Positions 31,319 to 44,960 of a DNA stretch of 64,000 bases are shown here, piece after piece (within the stretch, counting starts at the first letter, position 1; every line of letters begins with the position of its first letter). The notes below the pieces were generated by a model. It was given only the letters and a program-made list of their open reading frames with translations. It was not told the DNA's origin and ran no database searches. This DNA is from Vulcaniibacterium thermophilum (lineage in GTDB: Bacteria > Pseudomonadota > Gammaproteobacteria > Xanthomonadales > Xanthomonadaceae): assembly GCF_007923255.1 (NCBI RefSeq), contig NZ_VOHJ01000008.1, positions 1 through 64,000 of the forward strand, in the 5' to 3' direction. Made by a program: the position numbers and the translations under genes.

Positions 31319-31334
31319 TGGCACGCCTTGTGCG
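31319..31334 (+). promoter_or_regulatory. sigma54 (-24/-12) promoter of pilA
   Basis: TGGCACGCCTTGTGC: the invariant GG (31320-31321) and GC (31332-31333) are separated by exactly 10 nt, and the -24 half is a full match to TGGCACG. Transcription should start near 31345, giving a leader of about 86 nt. It lies directly downstream of pilR, the expected activator. Confidence 0.85.
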
Positions 31335-31430
31335 TATGATCGGGTGCACGTGCTCGCTGCACGGGCGCCCGAAGGACCTCATCCAGGTCAGCGGGCACGT
31401 GATGTCCAACCACTCCTAGGGGAAAACCTC

Positions 31431-31865
31431 ATGAAGAACCAGCAAGGCTTCACGCTGATCGAACTGATGATCGTGATCGCGATCGTCGCCATTCTGGTGG
31501 CCTTGGCTCTGCCGGCCTATCAGGACTACACCATCCGCGCCAAGGTTGGTGAAGGCCTGGCGCAGGCCGCCGCGGCCAAGACGGCCGTTGCGGAAGCCGC
31601 TGCGTCCTGCGCGACCGGTCTCGCCGGCGTCGAGGGCGGCGGCACCGGATGCGATACTGGTTATACGTTCGCTGGCACCGAGTACGTTGACAGCATCACG
31701 ATCGCTGAAGGCGGCGAAATTACCGTCAACACCCAGAATACTGGCGCCTCGACTGACCCCGTGCTGACGCTGACCCCTGCGCAAGCCACCCAGGATGACC
31801 CTGTGACTTGGACCTGCACGTCGACGGCCGCCAAGGCATCGCACGTTCCGGCTACCTGCCGGTAA
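31431..31865 (+). CDS. pilA: major type IV pilin
   Basis: A protein of 144 residues. A six-residue leader MKNQQG is cleaved before Phe by PilD, leaving [20 protein letters not shown] with Glu5, the classical type IVa pilin helix. The globular part carries Cys at about residues 60 and 73 and a C-terminal disulfide pair (WTCTS...ATCR) bounding the D-region, similar to Xanthomonas pilins. A ribosome binding site AGGGGAAA lies 8 nt upstream, and a strong terminator follows at 31884. Only one pilin gene is present here. The base composition is lower in GC than in neighbouring housekeeping genes. Confidence 0.95.
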   Translation: MKNQQGFTLIELMIVIAIVAILVALALPAYQDYTIRAKVGEGLAQAAAAKTAVAEAAASCATGLAGVEGGGTGCDTGYTFAGTEYVDSITIAEGGEITVNTQNTGASTDPVLTLTPAQATQDDPVTWTCTSTAAKASHVPATCR

Positions 31866-31883
31866 CCGAGCAGAGAGCAGACA

Positions 31884-31913
31884 AGCCCCGGCAGCGATGC
31901 CGGGGCTTTTTTT
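31884..31913 (+). terminator. rho-independent terminator of pilA
   Basis: A 10-bp stem AGCCCCGGCA / TGCCGGGGCT with loop GCGA, followed by a run of T. It separates the highly expressed pilin message from pilB. Confidence 0.9.
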
Positions 31914-32042
31914 GTGATAGGCACACGCTTTGTCCTTTGATCCCACACCAACTTCCTACTTGTTCACACAAGCGGCACAGTCACGGTGTACGGCAATGCG
32001 GCTTTGGAGTAGGCTCCTAAGGGGGAGTTGATTGGGGCAACG

Positions 32043-33773
<1,731 letters not shown>

Positions 33774-33778
33774 GTCCC

Positions 33779-35032
33779 ATGGCCGCCTCCCGTTCCGTTG
33801 CCAAGCCCGAGACCGTCCGCCGCGCGGAGGCCCTGCCCATCTTCGTGTGGCAGGGCACCGACAAGCGCGGAGTGAAGATGAAGGGCGAGGTGCCCGCGCG
33901 AAATGCCAACCTGGTGCGGGCCGAACTTCGTCGACAGGGAATCACGCCGACGGTTGTTAAGCCGAAGCCGAAGCCACTTTTCGGCGGAGCTGGGCGGGCC
34001 ATCACACCTCGTGACATTGCGTTTTTCAGCCGCCAGATCGCCACGATGATGAAGTCGGGCGTACCGATCGTCACTTCGATGGAGATCCTCGCGGGCGGCC
34101 AGAAGAATCCCCGCATGAAGTCGCTCATCAATACGATTCGCGCCGATATCGAGAGCGGCTCATCGTTGTACGAGGCTTTGAGCAAACATCCGGTTCAGTT
34201 CGACGAGCTGTACCGCAACCTGGTGCGTGCAGGCGAATCCGCGGGTGTACTCGAGACGGTACTCGACACGATCGCCACCTACAAGGAGAACATCGAGACG
34301 CTGAAGGGAAAGATCAAGAAGGCGATGTTCTACCCCGCGATGGTCGTCGCGGTTGCCATTCTTGTCAGCTCTATCCTTCTGATCTGGGTCGTCCCGCAGT
34401 TCGAAGAAGTCTTCAAGGGCTTTGACGCGGACCTGCCTGCTTTCACCAAGATGATCATCGCAATGAGCGATTTCATGATCTCGTGGTGGTGGCTCATGTT
34501 GCTAGGGACCGTCGGCTTGGTCGTCGCTTTCATCATGCTTAAAAAGCGCTCGCCTGCTTTCGCCCATTTCCTTGATCGCACAGTGCTTAAAGTTCCTGTG
34601 ATCGGGCAGATCATGCACAACGCCGCCATCGCCCGTTTTTCGCGGACGCTTGCCGTCACGTTTAAGGCCGGCGTGCCGCTCGTCGAGGCGTTGGATTCGG
34701 TTTCGGGCGCAACCGGCAACATGGTGTACACGGAAGCGGTCCGCCGGATCCGCGACGATGTCGCCGTGGGCTATCAGCTCAACATGGCGATGAAGCAGAC
34801 CAATCTGTTTCCGCACATGGTGGTACAGATGGCAGCGATCGGCGAAGAGGCTGGCGCGCTGGATGCCATGCTGTTCAAGGTGGCTGAGTACTACGAGCAG
34901 GAAGTGAACAACGCGGTGGATGCATTGGCCAGCCTGATCGAGCCGCTGATCATGGTCTTTCTTGGCGTCTTGGTCGGCGGCATGGTGATTGGCATGTACC
35001 TGCCGATCTTCAAGCTCGCCGGCGCGGTCTGA
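33779..35032 (+). CDS. pilC: type IV pilus inner membrane platform protein PilC
   Basis: A protein of 417 residues with two GspF/T2SSF domains: the first around ITPRDIAFFSRQIATMMKSG (residue about 75 on), the second around FSRTLAVTFKAGVPLVEALD (about 285 on). Three transmembrane segments are visible (AMVVAVAILVSSILLIWVV, WWLMLLGTVGLVVAF and a C-terminal one at PLIMVFLGVLVGGMVIGMYL). It couples PilB to pilin insertion. Starts 5 bp after pilB; much of its coding sequence is lower in GC than the flanking genes. Confidence 0.95.
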   Translation: MAASRSVAKPETVRRAEALPIFVWQGTDKRGVKMKGEVPARNANLVRAELRRQGITPTVVKPKPKPLFGGAGRAITPRDIAFFSRQIATMMKSGVPIVTSMEILAGGQKNPRMKSLINTIRADIESGSSLYEALSKHPVQFDELYRNLVRAGESAGVLETVLDTIATYKENIETLKGKIKKAMFYPAMVVAVAILVSSILLIWVVPQFEEVFKGFDADLPAFTKMIIAMSDFMISWWWLMLLGTVGLVVAFIMLKKRSPAFAHFLDRTVLKVPVIGQIMHNAAIARFSRTLAVTFKAGVPLVEALDSVSGATGNMVYTEAVRRIRDDVAVGYQLNMAMKQTNLFPHMVVQMAAIGEEAGALDAMLFKVAEYYEQEVNNAVDALASLIEPLIMVFLGVLVGGMVIGMYLPIFKLAGAV

Positions 35033-35050
35033 CGGAGCGCGGATCGCTCG

Positions 35051-35911
35051 ATGGCATTCCTCGACCAGAACCCCGGCCTCGGGTATCCGCTCGCGGCCGG
35101 GTTGGGGCTGCTGGTGGGCAGCTTTCTGAATGTGGTGATCCTGCGCCTGCCGCCGCGGCTGGAGTGGCAGTGGAAACGCGATGCGCGCGAAGTGCTGGAG
35201 CAGCCGGACGTCTACGATCCGCCGCCGCCCGGGATCGTGGTCGAGCGTTCGCATTGCCCGCACTGCAAGCGGGTGCTGCGCTGGTACGAGAACATCCCGG
35301 TGCTGAGCTACGCGTTGCAGCGTGGACGCTGCCGCGGCTGCGGCGCGCGCATCTCGCTGCAGTATCCGCTGGTGGAACTGCTGACGATGCTGCTGTTCCT
35401 GGTCTGCGTCTGGCAGTTCGGGTTCGGCTGGCAGGGCTTCGGCGCGATGGTGTTCACCGGGTTCCTGATCGCGCTTTCCGGCATCGATCTGCGCACCCAG
35501 TACCTGCCCGATTCGCTGACCCTGCCGCTGATGTGGCTCGGCCTGGTGGCGGCCTCCGACAACCTCTACATGCCGGTGAAGCCGGCCCTGCTCGGCGCCA
35601 TGGTGGGCTATCTCAGCCTGTGGAGCGTGTGGTGGCTGTTCAAGCAGCTCACCGGCAAGGAGGGCATGGGCCACGGCGACTTCAAGCTGCTCGCCGCGAT
35701 CGGCGCCTGGGTGGGGCTGAAGGGCATCCTGCCGACGATCCTCGTGTCTTCGCTGGTCGGCGCCGTCGTCGGCTCGATCTGGCTGGCGATGAAGGGACGC
35801 GACCGTGGCACGCCGATCCCGTTCGGGCCGTATCTGGCGATCGCCGGGTGGATCGTGTTCTTCTGGGGCGGAGAGCTGATCGACGCCTATCTGCGCTGGG
35901 GCCTCGGCTGA
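35051..35911 (+). CDS. pilD: prepilin leader peptidase / N-methyltransferase
   Basis: A protein of 286 residues. The N-terminal cytoplasmic loop holds the zinc tetra-cysteine site (HCPHCKRV and RCRGCGAR), and the two catalytic aspartates lie in SGIDLRTQYLPD and the GxGD-type motif GHGDFKLLAAIGAW. Several transmembrane helices follow. It cleaves the PilA leader and N-methylates the new Phe1. It ends the pilABCD block and starts 18 bp after pilC. Confidence 0.96.
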   Translation: MAFLDQNPGLGYPLAAGLGLLVGSFLNVVILRLPPRLEWQWKRDAREVLEQPDVYDPPPPGIVVERSHCPHCKRVLRWYENIPVLSYALQRGRCRGCGARISLQYPLVELLTMLLFLVCVWQFGFGWQGFGAMVFTGFLIALSGIDLRTQYLPDSLTLPLMWLGLVAASDNLYMPVKPALLGAMVGYLSLWSVWWLFKQLTGKEGMGHGDFKLLAAIGAWVGLKGILPTILVSSLVGAVVGSIWLAMKGRDRGTPIPFGPYLAIAGWIVFFWGGELIDAYLRWGLG

Positions 35912-36025
35912 GCACCCTGGGGGCTTGATGCGCAGTGGGCGCGGCCCGAGCTCGCAAGGCGATCCCGGTGCCGGGCGCGGCCTGCGGTCGTGGGCCGGGG
36001 TTGGACGATCGCTTCGGGCGGCGGA

Positions 36026-36047
36026 TCGCGGCTGAAGCCGCCCCTAC
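36026..36047 (-). repeat. REP palindrome; its GTAG head contains the coaE stop codon
   Basis: On the minus strand it reads GTAGGGGCGGCTTCAGCCGCGA. The coaE stop TAG (36046-36044) is the TAG of the GTAG head, so the gene ends inside the repeat. It faces the 3' end of pilD across about 115 bp with nothing else recognised. Confidence 0.7.
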
Positions 36048-36652
36048 ACGGTCGCGAGGGAGCGGTAGCGGCGATCGAGGGCGGCCACGTGGCCGGCAAG
36101 CGCCAAGGGGTTGCCGTCGTTGACCAGCACGTCGTCGGCGATGGCCAGGCGTTGCGCGCGCGACGCCTGCGCGTCCAGCATCCGCTGCGCGAGGCCGGCG
36201 TCGATACCGTCGCGAAGCATCAGACGCGCGCGCTGCACGTCGGTCGGCACGTCGATGACCAACACCCGCTGCAGCCACGGGTAGGCCTCGCGCCCGGCTT
36301 CGGCGAGCAGCGGGATCATCGCGACGGCATACGGTCCGGGCGCGGCCCGGCAGGCTTGCCGCATCGCCTCGCGCACGCGCGGATGCACGATCGCCTCCAG
36401 CGCGCGGCGCGCCTCGGGATCGCCGAATACGCGGCGGCGCATCGCCGCCCGGTCGAGCGCGCCGGTGGCGTCGAGCACCTCGACGCCGAAGCGCTCGATC
36501 AAGGCGGCGAGCCCGGGCGAGCCGGGCGCGACGGCCTCGCGCGCGGCGAGGTCGGCATCGACGACCACGACCCCGAGACGTTCGAACTCGCGGCCGACCG
36601 TGCTCTTGCCGGATGCGATGCCGCCGGTGAGGCCGACCACGTATTCGCTCAT
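36044..36652 (-). CDS. coaE: dephospho-CoA kinase
   Basis: A protein of 202 residues from ATG 36652, which gives the usual start MSEYVVGLTGGIASGKSTV with the P-loop at residues 9-16. Later DPEARRALEAIVHPRV and ATP-binding sequence support CoaE. It phosphorylates dephospho-CoA, the last step of coenzyme A synthesis. Upstream in-frame ATGs at 36673 and 36679 follow a GGAAGGG ribosome binding site and would add 7-9 residues, so the true start is open. The stop codon is within a REP palindrome. Confidence 0.93.
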   Translation of the reverse strand: MSEYVVGLTGGIASGKSTVGREFERLGVVVVDADLAAREAVAPGSPGLAALIERFGVEVLDATGALDRAAMRRRVFGDPEARRALEAIVHPRVREAMRQACRAAPGPYAVAMIPLLAEAGREAYPWLQRVLVIDVPTDVQRARLMLRDGIDAGLAQRMLDAQASRAQRLAIADDVLVNDGNPLALAGHVAALDRRYRSLATV

Positions 36653-36833
36653 GCGGGCTTCGAAACGGGGCATGGGCATGCCCTTCCGCGGCGATTATCC
36701 CCGCTGCCGCAGGGGAAGGAGCGGATCCGTGCCCACGGGCTCCCGCCGCTGCGCTCGTCCCGAGCCTGTCGATGGACCCGAGCGCCGGTCGCGAGGTCGC
36801 AGGTTCCAAGAATCGCGCAGACGACGCGAGACC

Positions 36834-37929
36834 TCACGGCCACAGCCCGCGGATCGCCGCGATCCCCTGCGCGCCGTGGCGGCGCGCCTCCGCGAGGTCG
36901 CTGCGATCCAGGCCGCCGATGGCGTAGATCGGCAGCGCGACTTCCGCGCGCAACGCCGCGAATCCGTCCCAGCCGAGGCCGGCCTGTCCCGGATGGCTGG
37001 CCGTCGGCTTCACCGGGCCGAGCACGACGAAGTCGCAGCCGAGCGTCTCGGCGGCGCGCAGCTCGTCGAGGTCGTGGCACGACGCCGCGAGCGGCTGTCC
37101 GGCCGCGATCGGGCGCACCCACAGCGAACGCAGTTGCGTCGCGCGCAGATGCAGGCCGATGCCGAGCTGCTGCGCCAGCCGCACGTCGCCGTTCACCAGC
37201 ACCTCCGCACCGGCGGCGCGGCACCGGAGCGCCGCCTGCCGCACGAGCGGGTGCCAGCGCGCGGGCTCGGCGTCGGGGGCGCGCAGTTGCACGCGGCGCA
37301 CGCCGGCGGCGAGCGCGCGATCCAGGGCCGCCAGCCATGCGGCCTCGTCGTCGCCGGGCGCGGGCGTGACCAGGTACTCGGCCGGCTGGCGCAACGCCGC
37401 CACCACCGGCCGGTCCGCCGGCGGCATCGCGTACTGGTGCAGCTTGTGCGGCGGGACCCACGCCAGCGCCTGCCCTTCGCGCCCGCGCACGACGCCGCTC
37501 CACGCCGCCAGCTCGCGCACGTCCAGCCGCAGGTGTTTGTCGGGATAGCGCTGCGGTACGCGGATCACCGGCGCGCCGGGTTCGATCTCGATCCCGAGCT
37601 CCTCGCGCAATTCGCGCGCGAGCGCGCCTTCGGCGGTTTCGCCGGGCTCGCGCTTGCCGCCCGGAAACTCCCACAGCCCCGCCAGATCGCGGCCTTCCGT
37701 GCGTCGCGCCAGCAGGATGCGCCCGCGCGTGTCGCGGATGACGGCGGCGACGACGTCGATGGCGCGGGATTCGGAAGTCAGGAGTCGGGATTCGGAAAAG
37801 CGGCCGTCCTGGCGGTGATGCCGCCCTGGCGGTTCCGCTGACGCTGCACCGTCGTCGCGATCCGGGCTGCCTTGCGTTCGGGGGGCACTCGAATCCCGAA
37901 TGCCCGATCCCGAATCCGAAGCCCGGCTC

Positions 37930-37946
<17 letters not shown>
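36834..37946 (-). CDS. Nudix hydrolase fused to thiamine-phosphate-synthase-like domain
   Basis: A MutT-type Nudix domain: [19 protein letters not shown] leads into the Nudix box [24 protein letters not shown] (about residues 94-118). It is followed by a TenI/ThiE-like barrel ([43 protein letters not shown]). Fusions of this kind are found in gammaproteobacteria and are thought to sanitise 8-oxo-dGTP; the role of the ThiE-like part is not settled. No ATG, GTG or TTG is available close to the Nudix domain. The only start in frame is ATG 37946, inside the end of secA, so residues 1 to about 62 would be read through a heptamer-repeat element. That leader may not be part of the native protein. 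Confidence 0.8.
37765..37919. repeat. inverted heptamer element, secA-nudix junction
   Basis: Left block 37765-37796, four to five degenerate units of CGGGATT type; right block 37892-37919, four units of AATCCCG type, the reverse complement. The 95-bp spacer is unlike those at the other loci. The element lies within the N-terminal leader of the Nudix reading frame. Confidence 0.65.
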
Positions 37947-40656
<2,710 letters not shown>

Positions 40657-40695
40657 GGAGGGATCCGGAAGGGTGGACGGCGCGGGGCCGCGACC

Positions 40696-40725
40696 ACAAA
40701 CGAAAACAGGGCGCCGGGCGCCCTG
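40696..40725 (-). terminator. terminator after the M23 peptidase gene
   Basis: On the minus strand CAGGGCGCC-C-GGCGCCCTG followed by TTTTCGTTTG. It lies about 77 bp downstream of the M23 stop and 40 bp before the secA start, separating the two units. Confidence 0.7.
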
Positions 40726-40801
40726 CTTCCAAGGTGAAACCGAGTCAGGCGAACCGCATTCTAGCGTGGTGGCGCCGGGCCGCGAATCAAGTGCCCGGGC
40801 C

Positions 40802-41713
40802 TCAGCGCCGCAGCGGCGACTGCTGGCTGAGGAACTTGCGCGGATCCACCACGCGGCCGTTCTCCCACACTTCGAAATGGACGTGGGCGCCGGTCGAGCG
40901 GCCGGTCGAGCCGGCCTTGGCGACTTCCTGCCCCGCCCGCACCAGATCGCCCACCCGGCGCGTGAGGCGCGAGTTGTGCGCGTAGCGGGTCACGTAGCCG
41001 TTGCCGTGATCGACCTCGATCACGTTGCCGTAACCGGCGCGCGCGCCGGCGAAGCTGACCACGCCGTCGGCCACTGCCAGCACCGGATCGCCGACGTCGG
41101 CCTCGAAATCGATGCCCTTGTGGAACTGGGTGCCGCCGCCGAACGGATCGGCGCGGCCGCCGAACCCGGAGGTGACGTAGCTGTCGGAGATCGGCGCGCG
41201 CGAGGGCACCGCGTTCATGTCGAGCTGGCGGTTGAACAGCAGCGCTTCCAGCACGGAGAGCTGCTCGCCCGAGGCGCCGAACTGAGCGTCGAGCCGCGCC
41301 ATCCCCTGCTCCAGCTCGCGCCGGGAGATGTCGCGCACGGGACCGGCGCCACCGACGCCGACCGGCCGTTCGAAATCGAACTCGCCGTCCTGCAACTGGC
41401 CGATGCGGGTCAGGCGCTCGCCGAGCGCGTTGAGACGGTTGGCTTCGGCCTGCAGCTCGCCGAGGCGGGCGGCCAGCGCGTTGAGTTCGCGCTGCGCGCC
41501 GCGGCGGGTGGCTTCCAGCTCGGCCTGCTGCTGGCGCAACTGCGCGCGCAACTGAACGTTCTCGGCGGCGCTCAGCCCGGCGCCCATCAGCAATCCCGAA
41601 AGGAGTACGCTGGCGAACGCGAGCGCCGGCCTGCGCGCGGCGAAGTCGCCGGCGATCTGCAGGTACCGCCCGAAGCCGGTACGCGACGTCTTCATCACGG
41701 GTCGTTTGAGCAT
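40802..41713 (-). CDS. M23 family metallopeptidase (cell wall endopeptidase type)
   Basis: A protein of 303 residues with one N-terminal transmembrane helix ([20 protein letters not shown]), a coiled coil (about 55-110, [20 protein letters not shown]) and a C-terminal M23 LytM domain. Metal ligands are visible in FHKGIDF and GAHVHFEVW. The arrangement matches periplasmic endopeptidases or EnvC/MepM-like factors that trim peptidoglycan cross-links. ATG 41713 is 8 bp from the divergent dciA start; ATG 41695 (MKTSRTG) is an alternative. Neither has a strong ribosome binding site. Confidence 0.88.
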   Translation of the reverse strand: MLKRPVMKTSRTGFGRYLQIAGDFAARRPALAFASVLLSGLLMGAGLSAAENVQLRAQLRQQQAELEATRRGAQRELNALAARLGELQAEANRLNALGERLTRIGQLQDGEFDFERPVGVGGAGPVRDISRRELEQGMARLDAQFGASGEQLSVLEALLFNRQLDMNAVPSRAPISDSYVTSGFGGRADPFGGGTQFHKGIDFEADVGDPVLAVADGVVSFAGARAGYGNVIEVDHGNGYVTRYAHNSRLTRRVGDLVRAGQEVAKAGSTGRSTGAHVHFEVWENGRVVDPRKFLSQQSPLRR

Positions 41714-41721
41714 TGTCCTCG

Positions 41722-42171
41722 ATGTCCGATTCCCGATCCCCGCGCCGTCCGGCCCCGCAGCCCGCGCTCGATGCGCTGCTGAAGGAACCCGCCGGCGACG
41801 TCGTCCGCCGCGCCCTGTGGCTGGACGAACTGGACCGTCGGTTGCGCCCCTGCCTGCCGGAGCCGCTGGCCGCCCATGCGAGGCTGGCCAACGTCGACCG
41901 CAACAGGCTCGTGTTCGTCGTCGATGCTCCGGTGTGGCGCGCCAGACTGCGGCTTGCCGCGCCGGAGATCCTCGACGCAGCCCGGTCCTTCGGGCTGGGT
42001 GCGACGGAACTGGTGGTCAGGACCGCCCTCGACTGCACGGGATCCCGGCCGGCCGCTCCCCTTCGGCCACACCGAAGCCTCGCACCCAGATCGGCCGAGA
42101 CGCAGGAAGCCCTGCGCGCGGCCCTGGCGTCGCTCTCGTCCGCGGATCCCGAGCCAGGCGACGCCCCCTGA
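41722..42171 (+). CDS. dciA: DciA-type replicative helicase loader (DUF721)
   Basis: A protein of 149 residues. The DUF721 core, about residues 15-100, has LWLDELDRRLRPCLPEPLAAHARLANVD and NRLVFVVDAPVWRARLRLAAPEIL, resembling the N-terminal KH-like domain of DciA, the ancestral loader of DnaB helicase. In Pseudomonas the gene also lies between lpxC and secA, supporting the call. ATG 41722 is used; TTG 41713 is the other option. The tail after residue about 100 is rich in Ala, Arg and Pro. Confidence 0.82.
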   Translation: MSDSRSPRRPAPQPALDALLKEPAGDVVRRALWLDELDRRLRPCLPEPLAAHARLANVDRNRLVFVVDAPVWRARLRLAAPEILDAARSFGLGATELVVRTALDCTGSRPAAPLRPHRSLAPRSAETQEALRAALASLSSADPEPGDAP

Positions 42172-42286
42172 CCGGGCCGCCCGGCGTGCCGGGGCGGACG
42201 AAGGGGGGATGCTACTGGGGTGCACCCGCCGGGGTGTTAACTCCCGGGCCCGGTTCGCTAGAAATCCGTTAAGAATGAGTTAAACG

Positions 42287-42310
42287 CTCACCTGGGGTTC
42301 ACAAGGTGAG
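42287..42310 (-). terminator. hairpin after lpxC, weak terminator candidate
   Basis: CTCACCT and AGGTGAG form a 7-bp stem with a 10-nt loop, 34 bp after the lpxC stop. The following CGTTTAACTCATT is only moderately U-rich on the minus strand. Confidence 0.4.
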
Positions 42311-42343
42311 ACGTCGGTCCGGCGTGAAGCGGCCGTGGGCCGG

Positions 42344-43255
42344 TCAGGCGTAGGCGGGCATGCCGTAGTGGACCGGCAGGGGATCCACCGGCGCCGGGAA
42401 GCTGACCTCCTCCCATGCCTCGCGCTCGGCGAGCAGGGCCCGGACCAGCCTGTTGTTGAGCGCGTGGCCGGACTTGTAGCCGGCATAGGCGCCGAGGACC
42501 TGGTGACCGGCGAGGTAGAGATCGCCGACCGCGTCCAGGATCTTGTGGCGGACGAACTCGTCGGCATAGCGCAGGCCGTCGTCGTTGAGGACGCGGAACT
42601 CGTCCAGCACGATCGCGTTGTCCATCGAACCGCCGAGGCCGAGGTTGCGCTCGCGCATGTACTCCAGATCGCGCATGAAGCCGAACGTGCGTGCGCGGCT
42701 GACCTCGCGGATGTAGGTCTCGGTGGAGAAGTCCACCACCGCGTGCGACTGCGTGGGCGGGATGGCGGGGTGATCGAAGCGGACCGTGAACTCGAGGCGG
42801 AAGCCGTCGTACGGCGTGAACCGCGCCCACTTGTCGCCCTCGCGCACTTCCACCGGGCGGGTGACGCGGATGAAGCGCTTGGGGGCGTCCTGTTCCTCGA
42901 TGCCGGCCGACTGCAGCAGGAACACGAACGGCCCGGCCGAGCCGTCCATGATCGGCACCTCGGCCGCGGACAGCTCGATGCGGCAGTTGTCGATGCCGAG
43001 GCCGGCCAGCGCGGACAGCAGGTGCTCGACCGTCTGCACCTTCGCCGGACCGCACGCCAGGCCCGTGCACAGCACGGTCTCGGCGACCAGGTCGGCGCGC
43101 GCCGGCACGTCGGTCGGCGGTTCCAGATCGACGCGGCGGAACACGATGCCGGTGTCCACCGGCGCCGGGCGCAGGGTGAGGAAGACCTTCTGCCCGCTGT
43201 GCAGCCCCACGCCGGTGGCGCGGATCACGTTCTTGAGGGTGCGCTGTCGGATCAT
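42344..43255 (-). CDS. lpxC: UDP-3-O-acyl-N-acetylglucosamine deacetylase LpxC
   Basis: A protein of 303 residues. Zinc ligands are in [15 protein letters not shown] (His near 78) and [14 protein letters not shown] (His and Asp near 237-241); the catalytic His is in [10 protein letters not shown] near 264. It performs the committed step of lipid A synthesis. The start [21 protein letters not shown] is canonical. It ends the dcw cluster; 280 bp separate it from ftsZ upstream (43256-43535), in which no gene was found. Confidence 0.98.
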   Translation of the reverse strand: MIRQRTLKNVIRATGVGLHSGQKVFLTLRPAPVDTGIVFRRVDLEPPTDVPARADLVAETVLCTGLACGPAKVQTVEHLLSALAGLGIDNCRIELSAAEVPIMDGSAGPFVFLLQSAGIEEQDAPKRFIRVTRPVEVREGDKWARFTPYDGFRLEFTVRFDHPAIPPTQSHAVVDFSTETYIREVSRARTFGFMRDLEYMRERNLGLGGSMDNAIVLDEFRVLNDDGLRYADEFVRHKILDAVGDLYLAGHQVLGAYAGYKSGHALNNRLVRALLAEREAWEEVSFPAPVDPLPVHYGMPAYA

Positions 43256-43535
43256 GGCGGGCAGCCTCCCGCGCGACGGCGGAAAACCTGGACGGGGGTA
43301 TCACGGCGACCGTGAAGAGGCCGGAGAGGGTAGCACGGGGGTCGCTGAACCTGAACGGAAGAGTCCAGTGTCGCGGCCGGATGGTGCGTCCCATCGCCGG
43401 AAGCAAAACGGCCGGTCGGCACGTGCCGACCGACCCCAACGCCCGGACGCGCCGGGCAAGGCGGAGAAGCGGTCGCGGCGCCGGCCGTCGTCCGCCTCGC
43501 GGCGGAACGACGACCCACGGCGTGGCGGGCGGAGC

Positions 43536-44741
43536 TCAGTCCGCCTGCCGACGCAGGAACGCCGGGATGTCCAGGTAGCTGGCGTCGTTGCCGAAATCGG
43601 CCACCGCCGGCGCGGAGGCCTCGACTCGGCCGCGCAGGCTCCCGGCGAAGCCGGGCACGGCCGGCTCCATGCGGTCCATCGCCGAGAACTCCGGCTGGCC
43701 GGTGGTGGCGTTGCGTACCAGTTGCACCGGCGCGCGCTGGTATTCGCGCTCGCCGCCGCGCACGCTCTGGCGCGTGGTCGCGCGGTTGAGGCCGGTGGCG
43801 ACCACGGTGACGCGCACCTCGTCCTGCATGTCCGGATCGAGCACGGTGCCGATGACGACGGTGGCGTCCTCGCTGGCGAAGTTCTCGATGGTGCGGCCGA
43901 TCTCGTCGAACTCCGCCATCGTGAAGTCGGAGCCGGCGGTGATGTTGACCAGGATGCCGTTGGCGCCCGCCAGGTTGACGTCGTCGAGCAGCGGGTTCTG
44001 GATCGCCGCTTCCGCCGCCGCCTGCGCGCGGTCGTCGCCGCGGGCGGAACCGGTGCCCATCATCGCCAGGCCCATCTCGCTCATCACCGTGCGCACGTCG
44101 GCGAAGTCGACGTTGATCAGGCCCGGGCGCACGATCAGGTCGGCGATGCCCTGCACCGCGCCGAGCAGCACGTCGTTGGCGGCGCGGAACGCCTGGATCA
44201 TGGTCGCGTTGCGGCCGAGCACGGTGATCAGCTTCTCGTTCGGGATCGTGATCAGCGAGTCGCAGTGGTGCGACAGCTCCTCGATGCCCTTCAGCGCCAC
44301 CTGCATGCGGCGGCGGCCCTCGAACGGGAACGGCTTGGTGACCACGGCGACGGTGAGGATGCCCATCTCCTTGGCGAGCTGCGCCACCACCGGCGCGGCG
44401 CCGGTGCCGGTGCCGCCGCCCATGCCGGCGGTGATGAACACCATATCGGCGCCGGAAAGCGCGTCCATGATGCGCTCGCGGTCCTCGAGCGCGGCCTGGC
44501 GGCCCACTTCGGGGTTCGCGCCCGCACCGAGGCCCTTGGTGACGTTGCTGCCGAGCTGCAGCTGCAGCTTGGCGCCGCAGTTCTTGATCGCCTGCGCGTC
44601 GGTGTTGGCGGTGATGAACTCCACGCCGTCGACGCTGCTGTTGACCATGTGCGCGACCGCGTTGCCGCCGCCGCCGCCCACGCCGATGACCTTGATCACC
44701 GCGTTCGGGGCCATCTTCTCGACCAGTTCGAAATGTGCCAT
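43536..44741 (-). CDS. ftsZ: cell division GTPase FtsZ
   Basis: A protein of 401 residues. The GTP-binding tubulin signature GGGTGTGAAPVVAQLAK is near residue 107, the T7 loop NVDFADVRTVM near 207, and the C-terminal peptide DIPAFLRRQAD that binds FtsA and ZipA closes the protein. It forms the cytokinetic ring. The ribosome binding site GGAGGACGAGG precedes ATG 44741. The 219-bp gap to ftsA is unusual in this cluster and holds a heptamer element. Confidence 0.99.
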   Translation of the reverse strand: MAHFELVEKMAPNAVIKVIGVGGGGGNAVAHMVNSSVDGVEFITANTDAQAIKNCGAKLQLQLGSNVTKGLGAGANPEVGRQAALEDRERIMDALSGADMVFITAGMGGGTGTGAAPVVAQLAKEMGILTVAVVTKPFPFEGRRRMQVALKGIEELSHHCDSLITIPNEKLITVLGRNATMIQAFRAANDVLLGAVQGIADLIVRPGLINVDFADVRTVMSEMGLAMMGTGSARGDDRAQAAAEAAIQNPLLDDVNLAGANGILVNITAGSDFTMAEFDEIGRTIENFASEDATVVIGTVLDPDMQDEVRVTVVATGLNRATTRQSVRGGEREYQRAPVQLVRNATTGQPEFSAMDRMEPAVPGFAGSLRGRVEASAPAVADFGNDASYLDIPAFLRRQAD

Positions 44742-44764
44742 GTCCTCGTCCTCCGCTTGGTGGC

Positions 44765-44947
44765 CGGGAATCGGGAATGGGGAATCGGAAATCGATTCCG
44801 CGTTCTCCGTTCCGGCGTCTTTGTGTGTGTTGTCTACTCGGGGCCTACCTGCTTCGCGTTGCCGCTTGCGCCTGCTGCTCTTGCTCTTCCGATTCCCTGT
44901 TCCCTGTTCCCTATTCCCTGTTCCCTGTTCCCGACTCGCGATTCCCG
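44765..44947. repeat. inverted heptamer element, ftsA-ftsZ gap
   Basis: Left block 44765-44792: four units (CGGGAAT, CGGGAAT, GGGGAAT, CGGAAAT). Right block 44892-44947: eight inverted units of ATTCCCT, GTTCCCT and ATTCCCG type. A 99-bp spacer lies between them. It fills most of the only true intergenic gap of the operon; a transcript could fold the two arms together just before the ftsZ ribosome binding site. Confidence 0.85.
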
Positions 44948-44960
44948 TTCGCCGCCACGC

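Noticed and set aside
36680-36833. Possible small gene or regulatory RNA between coaE and the Nudix gene
   Set aside because: Only a weak repeat-like GAGCCTGTCGATGGAC stretch is visible; no frame, promoter or structure can be supported.
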